Source: Haemonchus contortus (taxonomy: Eukaryota > Nematoda > Chromadorea > Rhabditida > Trichostrongylidae). Taken from it: a stretch of DNA of 64,000 nt. This document shows, one piece after another, positions 11,537 through 24,100 of this stretch (its first letter is position 1; every line of letters begins with the position of its first letter). Under the pieces are notes generated by a model that saw only the letters and a list, made by a program, of their open reading frames with translations, ran no database searches and had not been told where the DNA came from. Where the stretch lies: contig LS997562.1 in the NCBI GenBank assembly GCA_000469685.2, positions 17,893,813 through 17,957,812 on the forward strand, in the 5' to 3' direction. A program made the position numbers and the translations under genes.

Positions 11537-13493
11537 CAAGGAAGGTCTTTCAAGGCGTGGGACGCTTTTTGAAAATGGTTTTTGCATGGTATAGGGGCAT
11601 GAGCACTGAGTATAAAACTATGGTTCATTCCCGCTAAATGGCCTCCTGAATGCCAAAAAACGACTGAAAACGATTTTGTCAGAAATCGCCGTTTTAACCC
11701 ACTCAGCGTCGTTTGTTTCATTCATGGCGTCGACTTTCTGTACAGTAGAAGGCGCCAGTTGACTGCGCATCGAAAATAACGTGAAAGGTAGCCAAAAAAG
11801 GGGGTCACATGTTGAAAAGTGCGGGGAAGTTTCATATAGCCTTTCCACGGTTAAGCTGCTAGTAGCGTCGAATGGTGTGGTGGATAGCGATGTGGACTTC
11901 GAGGAATGACGACTAGGATGGGTTGGTGGTTCGGAATCTCCGGGCTTTTCCGCTTTTGCATTTTATGCTGCCACCTCCAGATTGGCTCCATATTGCACTA
12001 GGACCAAAGCAAGTGCCTGACTGGTCATGGTCGTGACCAGGGCCACCCAGGCACATAACCTCTACAGGCCGTTGGAATTTCTTGTGTGACGCACTATCAG
12101 TGATCAGTGAAGGAGCTTCCAGGCTCAACACTCCCAGTCCTCCGTTCCTACCTCCGAATCCTCCTTTCCTACCCCCCCCCCCTTCCTCAACTTCCTCACG
12201 TGGTTGTAGTCAAAAAACTCGATATCACATCATCTGGTCTTCGGACATTGTATGGACATGGCACAGTCCATACAATTCTTTGAATGGTATGGACAGTGAT
12301 GGTTTGATTGTTGTTCTATTTCGACGGAATTCCTTCAAAACTGATGGAAGGCTCATCTAATTCCGATGATTTGACCGTTTTTACCCTAGCGTTGATCTCG
12401 CGCCGTTGAAGGGTTTTTGTCCACTATTCTGGTTGGTCATCTCCATTTCCTTCTCTCCTCACGATCAGTCACTCATCTTCTGTAGTCACCTCGACTTCAG
12501 CGATGTCCTTCTTGTTCGTGTCCTGCCAGTCCTTCACACAGACGCAAGTTAGGGGATCGTACATAGGTTGGGAACGGGTATCGCCGAAACCCTTCATCTA
12601 GTATTCATCTAGTGATCCAGCGCTAGAATGATTCCCTTCAGGGCTGACAGCTTTTCATATCAAGCCTAATGCTCATGGATGCTTCAGCAAGAAGATGAAC
12701 TGAATGAGAGTCTGATTGGTTCTCCCTCAGGAGTCCGCAGTGAACTCCCACAGGAAGGTCGGAATCGGAAACCTGTTGTCTTTGCATTGACGAACGAGGT
12801 CGAGGACAACTTCCATCAAATAGGAACCATATTATAGGGTTCGGACCCCCCTCCCATTACAACACTTATTAAGTGTGAATTTAAGAGGCACCTTTATACT
12901 CCTGGGAGTGTGAAGCCTGGTAGCCCCTCCACTGATAGCGCTCCACACAACAAATTCTGACGGTTTGTGGAGGTGTGCCTGGGTGGTCCTGGGCACGACC
13001 ATGACCAGTCAGGCACCTGCTTTGGCCCTGGTGCAATATGGAGCCAATCCTGAGGTGGCAGCATAAAATGCAAAAAAGGCAAAGCCCGGATTTTCCGAAC
13101 CACCAACCCATCCTAGTCGTCGTTCCTCGAAGTCCACATCGCTATCCACCACACCATCCGACGCTGCTGGCAGCTTGACCGTGGAGAGGCTATATGAAAC
13201 TTCCCCGCACTTTTCAACATGTGACCCCCTTTTTTGGCTACCTTTCACGTTATTTTCGATGCGCAGTCAACTGGCGCCTTCTACTGTACGGAAAGTCGAC
13301 GCCATGAATGAAACAAACGACGCTGAATGGGTTAAAACGGCGATTTCTGACAAAATAGTTTTTAGTCGTTTTTTGGCATTCAGAAGGCCATTTAGCGGAA
13401 ATGAACCATAGTTTTATACTCAGTGCTCATGCCCCTATACCATGCAAAAAACCATTTTCAAAAAGCGTCCCACGCCCTGAAAGACCTTCCTTG
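11537..13493. mobile_element. 1.96-kb inverted-repeat (fold-back) element with TCA target duplication
   Basis: Left arm 11537 to about 12141 and right arm about 12893 to 13493 are near-identical reverse complements (about 600 bp each) around a unique spacer of about 750 bp. The ends are CAAGGAAGGTCTTTCAAGGC and its complement. TCA sits directly outside both ends (11534-11536 and 13494-13496), consistent with a 3-bp target duplication. Open frames in the arms appear in both arms on opposite strands and have no recognised domain, so they are not called as genes. Long-TIR non-autonomous DNA transposon is the best reading; superfamily unknown. Confidence 0.85.
12142..12892. other. Spacer of the inverted-repeat element
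   Basis: About 750 bp of unique sequence with a C-run near 12170 and no open frame of note; no transposase motif seen. Confidence 0.6.
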
Positions 13494-13600
13494 TCAGAGG
13501 GATGGAAGGCCTGGCTGGCCTAGGTGGGCATCGATCCGGGATTCGAACCCCTCACCGTGCGTGTGATATAATGTGCCAGTTGCCTGCTGTGAAGGGAAGG
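13494..13600 (-). mobile_element. tRNA-derived SINE, 5' (tRNA-like) half with B box
   Basis: On the minus strand it contains GGGTTCGAATCCC, a perfect pol III B box, followed by GGATCGATGCCCAC. It continues the SINE interrupted at 11536: the sequence on either side of the inserted element matches the uninterrupted order at 63420-63500. Confidence 0.65.
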
Positions 13601-13979
13601 AATTTTCAGTTTTCATGAAGTCATGAATTCCAAGAAGGCCCAAAAGTTCTTTTTTCTCAACCTATTCTCAAATGTGCCGCACAATAAAACAATAGCGGAT
13701 ACGATTGAACCCTTCTTTTCTTGACCACTGTGGCAAGGTTACTCCATTGATACGACGAAGGCGTAAGACGAAGGTTTTCACAACTAGGCGCCTGCATCAG
13801 TTTTCTAGAATGAATACAAAACTCACACATCTGAAGCCCTTGAAACCAATGCGACTCCTTCCACCCACACTTGCTTGCAAATGAACATCACCATACATCC
13901 AATCCTGCTATATATAATTCGCTAAGTGTGTCTATTGGTGTGTTGGTGTGTTTGTGTGTGTGCGTGTCGGGGTGTGTGT
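13601..13979. other. No gene; short TG-rich tract
   Basis: AT-rich sequence ending in a TGTGTT/TGTGTG-rich stretch (about 13933-13980). Confidence 0.5.
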
Positions 13980-14600
13980 CTGACCGGAAGTTCGTAACTC
14001 CGGTCCCCGTGGACCGAGAGCTTCCAAACTCGGAAGGAATACGGGGGACAGGTCGGAAGGAATACGGGGGACAGGATGGAACACCACTAAAACGAAAATT
14101 CAGTCCGGCACTCGGCTCTTACAGTAACCCCCTGGCTTACACCTACCCACCCCCGTGTCCTTCACCCGTGTCCTTGCCCAAAGCCCCTTTTCGACGCGTC
14201 GTATATGTGACGGGTAAAAACTTATGGTTAACACGTGCCGGATTACTGTAAGAGCCGAGTGTCGGGATGAATTTTCGTTCCTATGAGAACACCTATGGTG
14301 TGTGGCAGGACCGGACTCCATGCACAGGGGGCGATGCGTGCGCGATACAAATTTTGGGCCGCAAATTTACAACTCCCGAGCCCATGGGCCTAGAACGTTG
14401 AAACTTTGTAGGAGTACAGGCGGTAGGATGGGAACACTTATGGTGGGTGACAGGACCGGACTCCGTTCACAGGAGGCGATGCGTGCGCAATAAAATTTTG
14501 GGCAGCAAATTCATAACTCCTGTTTACATCGATCTAGGGCGTTGAAAGTTGGTAGGATTACACTCTTCGTACTAACAGTGGATCTTAGCATTTTAGTAAG
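13980..14600 (+). repeat. GC-rich interspersed repeat array (part 1)
   Basis: Repeated modules read AACTCC...CCATGGGCCTAGA...TTGAAACTTTGTAGGAGTACAGGCGG...GGAACACTTATGGTGGGTG...ACCGGACTCC. Copies start near 13990, 14290 and 14370, with a partial near 14510. A 20-odd-base piece (GGAAGGAATACGGGGGACAGG) is doubled at 14030-14075. The same modules recur at 16440-17010. Confidence 0.7.
14092..14278. mobile_element. Small inverted-repeat element inside the repeat array
   Basis: Arms of about 42 bp (ACGAAAATTCAGTCCGGCAC / reverse complement at the right end) enclose about 100 bp. The flanking GGAACACC and GAACACC suggest insertion into one array module, possibly with a target duplication. Confidence 0.55.
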
Positions 14601-14677
14601 AGAGGTAGGATATGACGGGATCGTAGGTACTCGGTGACGGGGGACGGAACATTAACCCAGACCCGGAACACCCGGAA

Positions 14678-14914
14678 CATTAACCCAGAAATGGACGCGA
14701 TAAACCGCGCGGCGAAATTCGTTGGGATTAGAACGACTCAGGTGCCTATCATTAGGGCAAAAATTTGAGGTGGGTTAGATAAGTAGCATTAGGTGGCCCT
14801 ACTCATTCAATCTACTAAAACCCTGTGCCCCAGTGCTAGGCGTCAAAGCCGTTTTAATCACCACGAATTTCGCCGCGCCGCGGTTGCCGCGTCCTGCCAG
14901 TTCTGGGTTGATGT
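14678..14914. repeat. Inverted repeat with GCGGCGAAATTCG arms
   Basis: The left arm ACATTAACCCAGAAATGG...CGCGGCGAAATTCGTTGGGATTA pairs with the right arm ending CCAGTTCTGGGTTGATGT. Total about 237 bp, no open frame. Likely another MITE. Confidence 0.55.
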
Positions 14915-15780
14915 ACCCATACCCCTCGATGACAAGAGCTGATCAAACCTGGTAAGAGAAGATAGAGGCCACCTACCGATCAAAATCCTAACGTCTTCGT
15001 TATCTACGATGTAGCTTTGACCGTAAGATTCGATTTCCGTTCGATAAGACGGGATGGTAGAGCAGGGTGACAAAAGTGAGTGATAATTGCAGTGATAGGG
15101 ACCCATTAGGGCAATACGATAAGCAGATTAGATCTTCGTTCATTTCTTACTATTAGATTACGACCGCTACCCAGCAAGGTTCGTGATTCAATGAAGAGTC
15201 CTCCTTGGTCGATATCGTTTGCGACAAAACTTGATCGACTACCAATAATCTGGAATTCTCAACTAATGATATCTCCGTAAAGAAACGGGTCCATTGATTA
15301 AGAACATCGATAACGGTGCTATCATCACTAGAATCATCATCTTTGATTGTTTTACAGTTGGATTTTTAAAGGGTATTTATTCCTAAGAAAGAGAGCAAAA
15401 GTTCGGGACTTCAAATCGAAGGCGTAAGCACAGACTTTAACTGAATACCACTTGCACTGCCCTGTTAGTCTTGTGTCAAATTTCGTGTACAAGAAACTAC
15501 CATTTTTTCAAAAAGAGTGGAGAGTTATACTTACTACAACTTGATCAAAGAAGGATGGAAGCTTCCAATTTCTGTTGTATCAAAAAAGGATTCGAGCCCT
15601 GTTTCAGTTCCATACTCTCACTCAGCTAAACAGCGAAAAAAAACCTGAATCTATAAACTTTGAGAAAGGGAAAAAATTCTTCAGTTTAAAATTTCTCGAG
15701 ATGGGTGTTTGATACAAGAAGGAGAAGAGCCTGGCGTTAGCCGGGCGATCTGACTGGTGTATCCTAATTACTACATGGCG
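14915..15780. other. No recognisable gene
   Basis: An 82-codon minus-strand frame (14858-15106) overlaps the inverted repeat and has no domain. A GAGCCTGGCGTTAGCCGGGCG stem just before the CTGT array resembles the end sequence of the split SINE at 11405. Confidence 0.4.
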
Positions 15781-15784
15781 CTTC

Positions 15785-15815
15785 GTCTGTCTGTCTGTCT
15801 GTCTGTCTGTCTGCC

Positions 15816-15903
<88 letters not shown>

Positions 15904-15905
15904 GT

Positions 15906-15987
<82 letters not shown>
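15785..15987 (+). repeat. (CTGT)n microsatellite
   Basis: About 50 tandem CTGT units with a few interruptions (CTGC near 15815, CCGTCGTT near 15900). It produces the artificial Arg-Gln-Thr-Asp / Ser-Val-Cys-Leu repeats on either strand, which are not proteins. Confidence 0.97.
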
Positions 15988-16049
15988 ACGAAATTCCTTA
16001 GCTCCTTTGGATTTGCCTGGAGAGAACGAGTCAAGCGTGGGATGGGTGG

Positions 16050-17020
16050 GCAATGTCCTCAGAAGTATAATGCACACACCAGCTTGGTGAAGCCCCACCC
16101 ACAGTGGGCGTGGCGTGCATCGAAGTGAGCCGGACTGAGGACCATGATTTCAAGTTCAGTTACAAGACGGCCTCAGAATTGAGATTCAAAGGTGGCTAGA
16201 GGTGTGCATTGGTAAGTTAGATTGAAATGGAGAGACCCACCCCCGATGGGCAGGGCGTTCTCCAAAAATGCAATGCTTTATGAAAACATTTATAACTCGG
16301 TTTGGAGAAAGCCAACAGAGCAGGAAAAAGTCGATGTAGGAGAAGCACTGTCGAACGTGTCTCCAGCATAATTGACGTCAGCGGAGGCCCGCCCACAGTG
16401 GGCGGAGCGTACCTAAGCTCACATCCCTTCTTACATTTATATACGAAAATCCATAACTCCGGTTCCCATGGACCTAGAGAGTTCAAACTTTGTAGGGGTA
16501 CAGGCGCCATGGTGGGAATACTTGTGGTGGGTGTTAGAACCAGACTCCGCCCACAAGGGGCGGGGTTTGGGCGGAAACTTATATCGGATTATAGGGTGTA
16601 CAGGCCTACATCTGATGGCGTAGCGGGAATGGGTGTTCTTCTGTTATACAATACTCTTGCCTATATATATTTATTACTAATACAACATTATAAACAGAAC
16701 AGGGTGAACGGGTCAAGACGAGGAGGCCATACGGCCAGGGCGATGATCCACGGCTGCGGAGCCGAGTAAGTCGATCCGGCTGTCTCGAACCAGCCTCTTT
16801 TATATCGGTCTTGTGCGACGTTGCATAGCAGATTGATGGCGGCAGCCATGATAAAGCGGCAGCGAAGCGAGGATTCGACACTTATAAATCCTTTCCCAGT
16901 GCAACTAGAGCGTTCAAATTTTGTAGGAGCACAGGGACAGGATGGGGACACTTATGGTGGGTGGCAGAACCAGACTCCGCCCACGGGGGGGGGGGGGTGG
17001 GGTTTGAGCGAAAACTCATA
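16050..17020 (+). repeat. GC-rich interspersed repeat array (part 2)
   Basis: Further diverged copies of the 14-kb modules, with CCGCCCACA...GGGGCGG boxes and TTCAAACTTTGTAGGGGTACAGGCG near 16480. A second unit near 16910-17010 ends in a 13-G run. The 155-codon open frame 16302-16769 reads through the repeats and is not considered a gene. Confidence 0.65.
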
Positions 17021-18108
17021 AATCCGACAAAGGTCTATAATGAAAATCAGCTCATGTGGCTCCGTCCCTTATGGCTAGAGCCCCCAGTGCACGCGATAGC
17101 GTGCGTAGCCGCCTGGTTTATCTATAAGGAAGGCTTTTCACGGTCTATCTACTTGGTTACGTGATTACTTGAACTTTCTCTGCGTCCTTTACGACAAGAG
17201 GCTAGAGCGCTTACTCATGTAGGCAATAGATAATGATAAGCACTATGCTTTTTCACTTTGACCAAGCTCATAGTGACATAACTTCGATGCCGGAAGTCCT
17301 TGGAGTCCTTCTATTGCTAGAGTTCTAGCCCACACGCTATCGATTAAGGAGGTTTGCGCAGAACCGCTTAGTAAGGACTCTAAAGTCAAACATTTGACAA
17401 AAGTTTCGATAGGTTTCAGCACGAATCTGGTTGGAACTCGTAAAAAGCCAGTCAATCGGATGGAAAGACAGAAGAACGACAGACTAGAGGCTGGTCATAT
17501 AACTGGAAAAGTAAATAAATACAGTTCGCTGTGTTGGCATGTTGTGAGGAAGATGAGGATTGCTTTAACTTTACACGCCAGGTCTAGAAATGGTATTCAT
17601 GCGAGACAAATTCGGTTTAACCCATCTTATATGTAATCATTTGAGTGGCTTCGAGATGTATGTGGGCATCCCACCGTTTCCTTGATTCTATTCGCTGCTT
17701 GCAGACCTCGAACCACCTCCGCGTGGGGTCTGTCGCGCCCTATTCACTTTTGAAAGAGCCAGAGCGCGCAGGTCAAATTCCTGCAGACAAGCATAAAGAA
17801 AAGTTTGCTGAGCAATATATTCTGATATCTCAGCTTTTTGGATAGGAATATCCGAAAAGCGAATGACCAGAGACACATAGTGCGCATGTTTTTATGGCTT
17901 GACCCTCCAAAGCTGCTCCAATGCAGGAATAGTGCTCTGGCATTAAATTGCATGTGAATTCGAACTGTGCTGCCTCGCTGAATGTTTCTTTCCAGTTCTA
18001 GCTCTGAATATAAGCTTTTGCGTCTTGTTTGTTTGTTGACACGCAGCAGCACTTTCGAAGGTGTATTATACGGTTTGAGCGTTCGATGATTTGTTTTTTT
18101 AGCATGTG
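17021..18108. other. Upstream flank of CTNNBL1, no gene seen
   Basis: Open frames up to 102 codons (17744-18052 minus) show no domain. Promoter elements cannot be assigned from sequence. Confidence 0.4.
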
Positions 18109-18149
18109 TTTTTTTTCAGGACTGCATGTTCATTATTCTGGTAATATAA
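18109..18149 (+). promoter_or_regulatory. Candidate spliced-leader acceptor and short uORF of CTNNBL1
   Basis: A run of T ending in TTTTTTCAG stops at 18119, 46 bases before the CTNNBL1 ATG. This is where nematode genes commonly take a trans-spliced leader. Between it and the start codon lies ATG 18126 with an eight-codon reading frame (stop TAA 18147-18149), so a mature leader-capped mRNA would carry a tiny uORF. Trans-splicing is inferred; it could also be an ordinary cis acceptor of an unseen 5' exon. Confidence 0.45.
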
Positions 18150-18165
18150 TTGTATCCCATGAAAC

Positions 18166-21100
18166 ATGGCTTCCATAGATGTGACCGAAATTTTAAAGGG
18201 AGCCACCGCTCCATCTGAGGTGAGTTGTTTCATACCATTGCGTGTTTATACTCATTATTGAATTCATCATAATGTATAGGACTTGCTACCACTATTCGAG
18301 GTTAATAGAATTAGAGTGGTTAGGTGACTATCGGTAAAAGGTAGGTAGATATATTGCTTAGGGAAGGCTTTTTGCTCGAAATTCTTGATTAGCACTGTTG
18401 AGCTAGCTTTTCTGAATGAACTGCATTTAGTCGAACATAGGGGGTCTCTTCATTGCTCACAAGATTTGTAGCTTGTAAGGTGGTGCGAATTGCCTTTGTT
18501 ATCTGTACTGGAACCTTTCATACATAATTAATCAGAAATGGCGATATCTATTTGACTTACGGTATACACGATTATACTTACATACAATGCTTGTGCCATG
18601 ACAGCTTAGGATCACTTCTTTTCGCCGATCTGATGGTGTTCTTAACAAACAAACATTTTATAAGTGGTGCAGCACCCCCTATGAACTTAAATTTTAGCCT
18701 CCTATAAAACGATATCGCCCTGCTGCCTCAGAAACAGAACAAAATTTGCCGAGCACCATTGCTTCGACAAACCCACAAGATATTCTTGCTGCACTCGAAC
18801 AACACGCGGCCCAAGCTGTTACCGTGGATGAAGCGCACATCAGAAAAATCACTCTGCAGGTCTTGCTTTTTCTCATTGTCATTCGTCATCCTTCTTTTCT
18901 TAAGAGGGTTTCGTTGCTATTATTATTGGAGACTTAATATTTTGTTTTTCCAGTTAGAAAGAAAGACTTTAAAGAATAGGGAAATGCGTACTAAGCATGC
19001 AGACGATCCTAAAAAGTTCATGGATTCAGAAGTGGAGTTGGATACCGCAATACAGGTCTTGTTAAGTTTTTTTACATTTCTGCCTCTGATCTGTTTTTTT
19101 TTTCATTTCTAGGAAATGCATGTACTGGCAACACAACCAGATCTTTATCATTGTTTCGTGGAAGCTGGAGGACCATCTCTCATGTTGACGCTACTCAGTC
19201 ATGAGAATTCAGACATCCTCGCTGCTACCGTTAACCTACTTCAGGTAGGACGGATCTATGTCCTGTCAATCCGCATTGTTCAGTTTATCATCGTTGAAAC
19301 TTTTTAGGAACTAACTGACGTTGACATTTTAAACGAGGGTGAAGCAGGCGCAGCTCAGCTGATTGAGAGTCTAGCGTCAGGCCGAATAATTGAGTCCTTC
19401 CTTACGGCATTTGAAAAGTTGGATGAGAAGGTTAAAGATGATGCTGACGCGATCCACAATGCTCTAAGTGTGGTGGAAAATGTAAGTTTTCTGTTGTACA
19501 TAGCTCTTCTTCTTTTCAATGCTTCTATAAGAGCATTCTCATCTTCAAACGTGAACCTGTCTTCACATGGTCTTTCCTTCTCATTCTACATAAGCATCGT
19601 GTGAATTTGAACTCTTCATCGGACAAACATTTAAAACTTACTCGGCTAAGGATTCATTTATACCTGAGCTTGAGTTTCCCCCTTTGATCCACCCTAACTT
19701 CAAGAGAATTTTACTTTTCCTCAACTGTTTTTTTGGGTTTCTGTTGCTTTTCTATGATTAATTCCAGCTTAGTCTATTTTAGATGATTGACTTCCGGCCA
19801 GAAACAGCTGAAGACTGCGTAAATCAGAATCTATTCCTGTGGTTGTTACGGAGGGCATGTCAAAAGGTAAACGTCAGAAGTATTTATTTATTATTTTATA
19901 TTTCTCTTGTATTTCTATTTCTCCCACAATTTGTTTTAATTATCAGCTGCGTGTGCACAGGTTTATCCCTCTTAACGTTGCTTTGATATATGTTATTTGA
20001 CATGAATGATGAAAGTGGACAAAAATAAAGATTGTAAAGCTAACGAAAACTTAGAAGCTTTCAGTGATGGGGATTTTCGTCCCCTCCGTTCTCCTCTCAA
20101 TTCATCTTGAACATCTTTAGATCTCAATCTTAAGATTAAGCAGGCGATTGCTTCTGCTCAAATTGTGGAATGTCTATACAAATAAGCTGCTTATCTATAA
20201 CGTGGAACACAGTAGTAGGGGATGGCTAATGATAATGATTTTTTTTTCTACAAGTCTTTGTGACGACTTTATTATACCTACTCCTGTCTTTTTCCCAGAA
20301 GTATGATGAATTATGTCATTTAAGGGACAATTTGATGCCAACAAGATGTACGCTAGTGAGTTGATCGCACTTCTACTCCAGTTGTCCGAAGCGGCGAAGC
20401 GAAAACTTACCGAAAAAGTCGATGGTATTGACATGCTTCTTCGCGTAAGTATCTTTGACTCTTCCTATCCACATGTACTCCATAAAGGGAATTTGCAGTC
20501 TTTTCTTTCTTTTGTTGTTATTGTTTTAATCTGTTCTCGCTGGGAGGAGTACAGTTCACATTCTGTTAACGAAAAAGGGGAATAAGGTAATGTCTTTGAC
20601 GTTAGTCTTTCCGATTTTGGGATGCGTCACGTACTCGCCTTCCACTAGGGATTATAGTGGCGATTTGAATGGGCATGTCACCTCTCCAATTAGTTGCGGT
20701 GGCCAGTCTATGAACAAGTCAGTGCTTTTAGACGAGGAGTGAGCCAATTAACCGATCCCGGAGTAAAGGAAAACTTTTGCCCTAGGCGGTTATCCATCAG
20801 GGCTTCGATCCCGGGATCATGCCCATTTGATAGTGCGCATGTTAGCGCGTTATTTGCCACTACACCACCTTCGAGCGGAAATTTTATATCCAAGTATATA
20901 AGCAAAAGGACATGCAGACAGGCACACACTCACAAGAACTCTGCATAGTGATGCTCTCTGCGAAGCGACTACGGCGTCGTAGTTGCTACAACTGATCGCC
21001 CCGGAGTGAATAAGAAAAGGTTAATTTTTAGAATAAAATAGAGATTACCTCTGCGAAAGTTGGCTTACTGATGTAAGCCATAACCCGTTCCCATATAAAC

Positions 21101-24100
21101 GACGTATGGTGATTTCAATTAGAATCAATGAGTACCCCATCTCCTATTAGTACCTCTTTCTGACCTTTTATCCCACTAGTCGATACTCTTAGTTAGCACT
21201 GATGTTTATGAAAGAATATTTGGTTTAGTATTCGAGCGTGGAAGCTAACTTGTTTAGTATGTTAGTTGGTCGAAGAATTCAATATGCGCGATAGATTGTT
21301 TCATAGCCAGCGCCAGTCATGCGTGAGCAGAGTTGTCTAACTTGTATACGCCATGTATTATAATTTATCAAGACCCTACCATATAATGGAATAATTGTCG
21401 TTTTTCCCGATTTCACGGCTTTTCTAGTACAGAACTTGACTTCCTCTCCATTCACTGCGAACAGTACCATTTGCTTTTAACAACCTGGCGCCACTTTTGG
21501 TTGCAAAATCGGCGAATCCCTCTCAATTCAATCTCAACACAACACTGATCGGGGAGGAGAAGGAGAAAAAAGCGGGATTTTGGGCATGTGAACACCTCGG
21601 TTCCCCGTCTTGATATCGCGGCAATTCTGTCGTTGTGTGAATAATATTTCTCGATTGTAATTTTGGTAATTCCAGGAGCTTTGCATAAGTTTCTGATCAC
21701 TTCTTTTCAGGCTCTTGCCGCATACAAGCGACACGATCCCGAAAACTTGGATGAACGGGAACATATGGAAAATTTATTTGATGCGTTGTGCGCTGCCCTT
21801 ATGCTGCCAGCAAATAGAGGTAAATTCCTGGACGGAGAAGGCTTGCAGCTCATGAATTTGATGCTGAGAGAAAGGAAGCAGTCTAGGGAGAGCGCACTGA
21901 AGGTAAGTTGTTCCACCGAACTTTTCTCACAAGGTTTTCTCAATCTGCTGAAATGGTCCTTTTACATAGGTACTCGATCATGCCACCACAGGTCCAGAGG
22001 GCAAGGAGAATTGTAACAAATTCGTGGAAATTTTAGGTATGCATTTATAGCGATTAAATAATATCCTCTATTTTTTGAAACCACGTTGCGCTGCCCATGT
22101 GGGTCCAAGTACCACTTCTACTTTGACGAATTTTTTCTATCCACCGTTCATTTGCGCTTATTGCATATGCCCGATTATACACCCATACTATGAGCTTGAT
22201 CGTATTCGTTCAAAAAAGAAATGTTGCTTATTGTATTTGAAACCGTGCAGCTGTTGCTTTACTAGCAAGAACAGTCTATATTCTGTTTAATAAGAACCTA
22301 GCAATAATTTACCGGCGAATTGTGTTGTATTATCGCTTTTGGTCAGTCGATTTGCTTACGTAGACAATAAATAACTGTAGGCAGCGCGCTTTCTTAATTT
22401 GGTCATGCTCACTGTGATACTGCATTGGTTTCTTTATGGTGCATGCTATTTTAGAAAAGAGAGTTGATAGTAAAACTGTTCCAGTGTCGATTCTACGTAG
22501 CTTTCCATTATGTAATCTTCAACGGAAGGTAGTTGTAATGCTACTTTCTTAGGTTTGCGAACGCTTTTTCCTCTCTATATGCGTACCCCATCAAAGGTGA
22601 AGAGGAAGGACACTACACCTGACGAACATGAGGAGCATGTCTGTGCTGTGAGTTCTTTTCTTTTAGTTCTGTTGCCATGACTAAACTCTCTCGAGATGTA
22701 TACTCAAATAAGCGATTGCCCAAGAACCTTCATAGTCCTCACACTTGCATAGAAACAGTATCACATCCAAATTATTGAAAATGAATGGCTCACAACTGAT
22801 TTCACAACACGAAGCATCACTCTGCTTCTCTTACTATTTGTATATTTGACGTTATCTGATTTCAAGCGGGACTAATCAAAAGCTGCGAGCGTTTCCTTCT
22901 CTATCCGCCATTCAAGTTGCTGTCACTGTACCAACGAAGCATCATAACAGTCTTTCTCACAATCAGACAGTCCAATGGGTCGTCCAAAATTAGGTCTGAA
23001 TCGACTCTGCACGTGTCATTGCCGTCAGCGCCGAAACCAGATTGCCGCAGAGGTAGAAATGTTGCCGAGTCCATTCAGCATATTCCATAATCAGCAGCAT
23101 GAAGGGCAGACACGTTCGCTGTACATGATTCAGTTTCTACGCTCAGACAATGGCCCATGCTAAGTTAAGATCGTGACTGACTTCCCACATTTGTGAAACC
23201 GTTCACTCCCTTCAGCTTCCATGTTACCCCTTGGTGTGTGTATGATGTGTACGTAGTCTCATACGTGGACTCTACGCTCTTCCTTCTGAGCTATCTGAGG
23301 TGCCGGTCTCGGTCTTGCACCAGTCTCGGTAACAGAGAGAGTTTTCCTCGACTTCTCCTATACTAGGTTAAGCAGCAAGTATCTGCAAAAATTTCTGAAT
23401 AATCCGTGTTTTTCGTGGTATTTTCTGGGCTTCCGTCGAGTCCTTATATAAGGATTCACGCATAACATAACTGGCTAGCTCTTCTTTTATTTAACCTTAT
23501 AGCAACCCAGTTTCTGCTCTCAGTCAACAGGACAGGTACTTCTTTACAAGTTCGAATTCCCTTTCCGCTACTAAAGCTCATTGAAATTTGGGTGAAGCAT
23601 TGGCATTGAAACCTCTTAACAGCGGCTATGTATACACCTTCTTCAGAAGCTTCACAGCCCTAAACAGAAAGGTCGAAGATAATTCTCAATCTGGATTCTC
23701 GATTGTGATGCTATGGAATCTCCTAATATGTTGGGTGCATACGAGTCAATAGTGTCTGTTTTCTGGGAACTTGGATAACATTCCACAACAACCTGGCTTT
23801 TGTGAAAGTTCCGGTACTTTCTTTCTCCATGACCTAAGGTTTTCTGCAAATTTCTGGGAATTTCGATCCTTCTACAGTTTTGGAATAGCTCGACAATGTA
23901 CAGGTGCCTCTTTCGTTCAACTCTAGGCATTTGTATTTTCCAAAGTATTGGTTTAAAAGTAGCATATGAACATCCAACAACCCAGCTGTCTAGCCTCAAT
24001 CATCACTGGTACTATACCCTAAGAATCGATCCGTTATATCGAATATTTCGAATTCGGCCGATTGCTTCGCGCCAAATTTCCATCGATTACCACCTTCTCG

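Noticed and set aside
11618..13411. Matching 76-78 codon frames in the two arms of the inverted repeat (for example the frame starting MERLYETSPHFSTCD)
   Set aside because: Identical because the arms are copies; no domain and truncated by the arm ends, so not counted as a gene.
15785..15987. CRISPR-like regular repeat
   Set aside because: A simple tetranucleotide microsatellite without spacers, in a eukaryotic genome.
15622..16128. Long open frames rich in RQTD or SVCL repeats
   Set aside because: Direct translation of the CTGT microsatellite in different frames.
16302..16769. 155-codon open frame
   Set aside because: Reads through interspersed repeat modules; no domain, no start or splice context.
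20690..20890. Functional tRNA gene
   Set aside because: A and B boxes are degenerate, no full cloverleaf is visible, and the head is joined to a repeated core; a SINE fits better.
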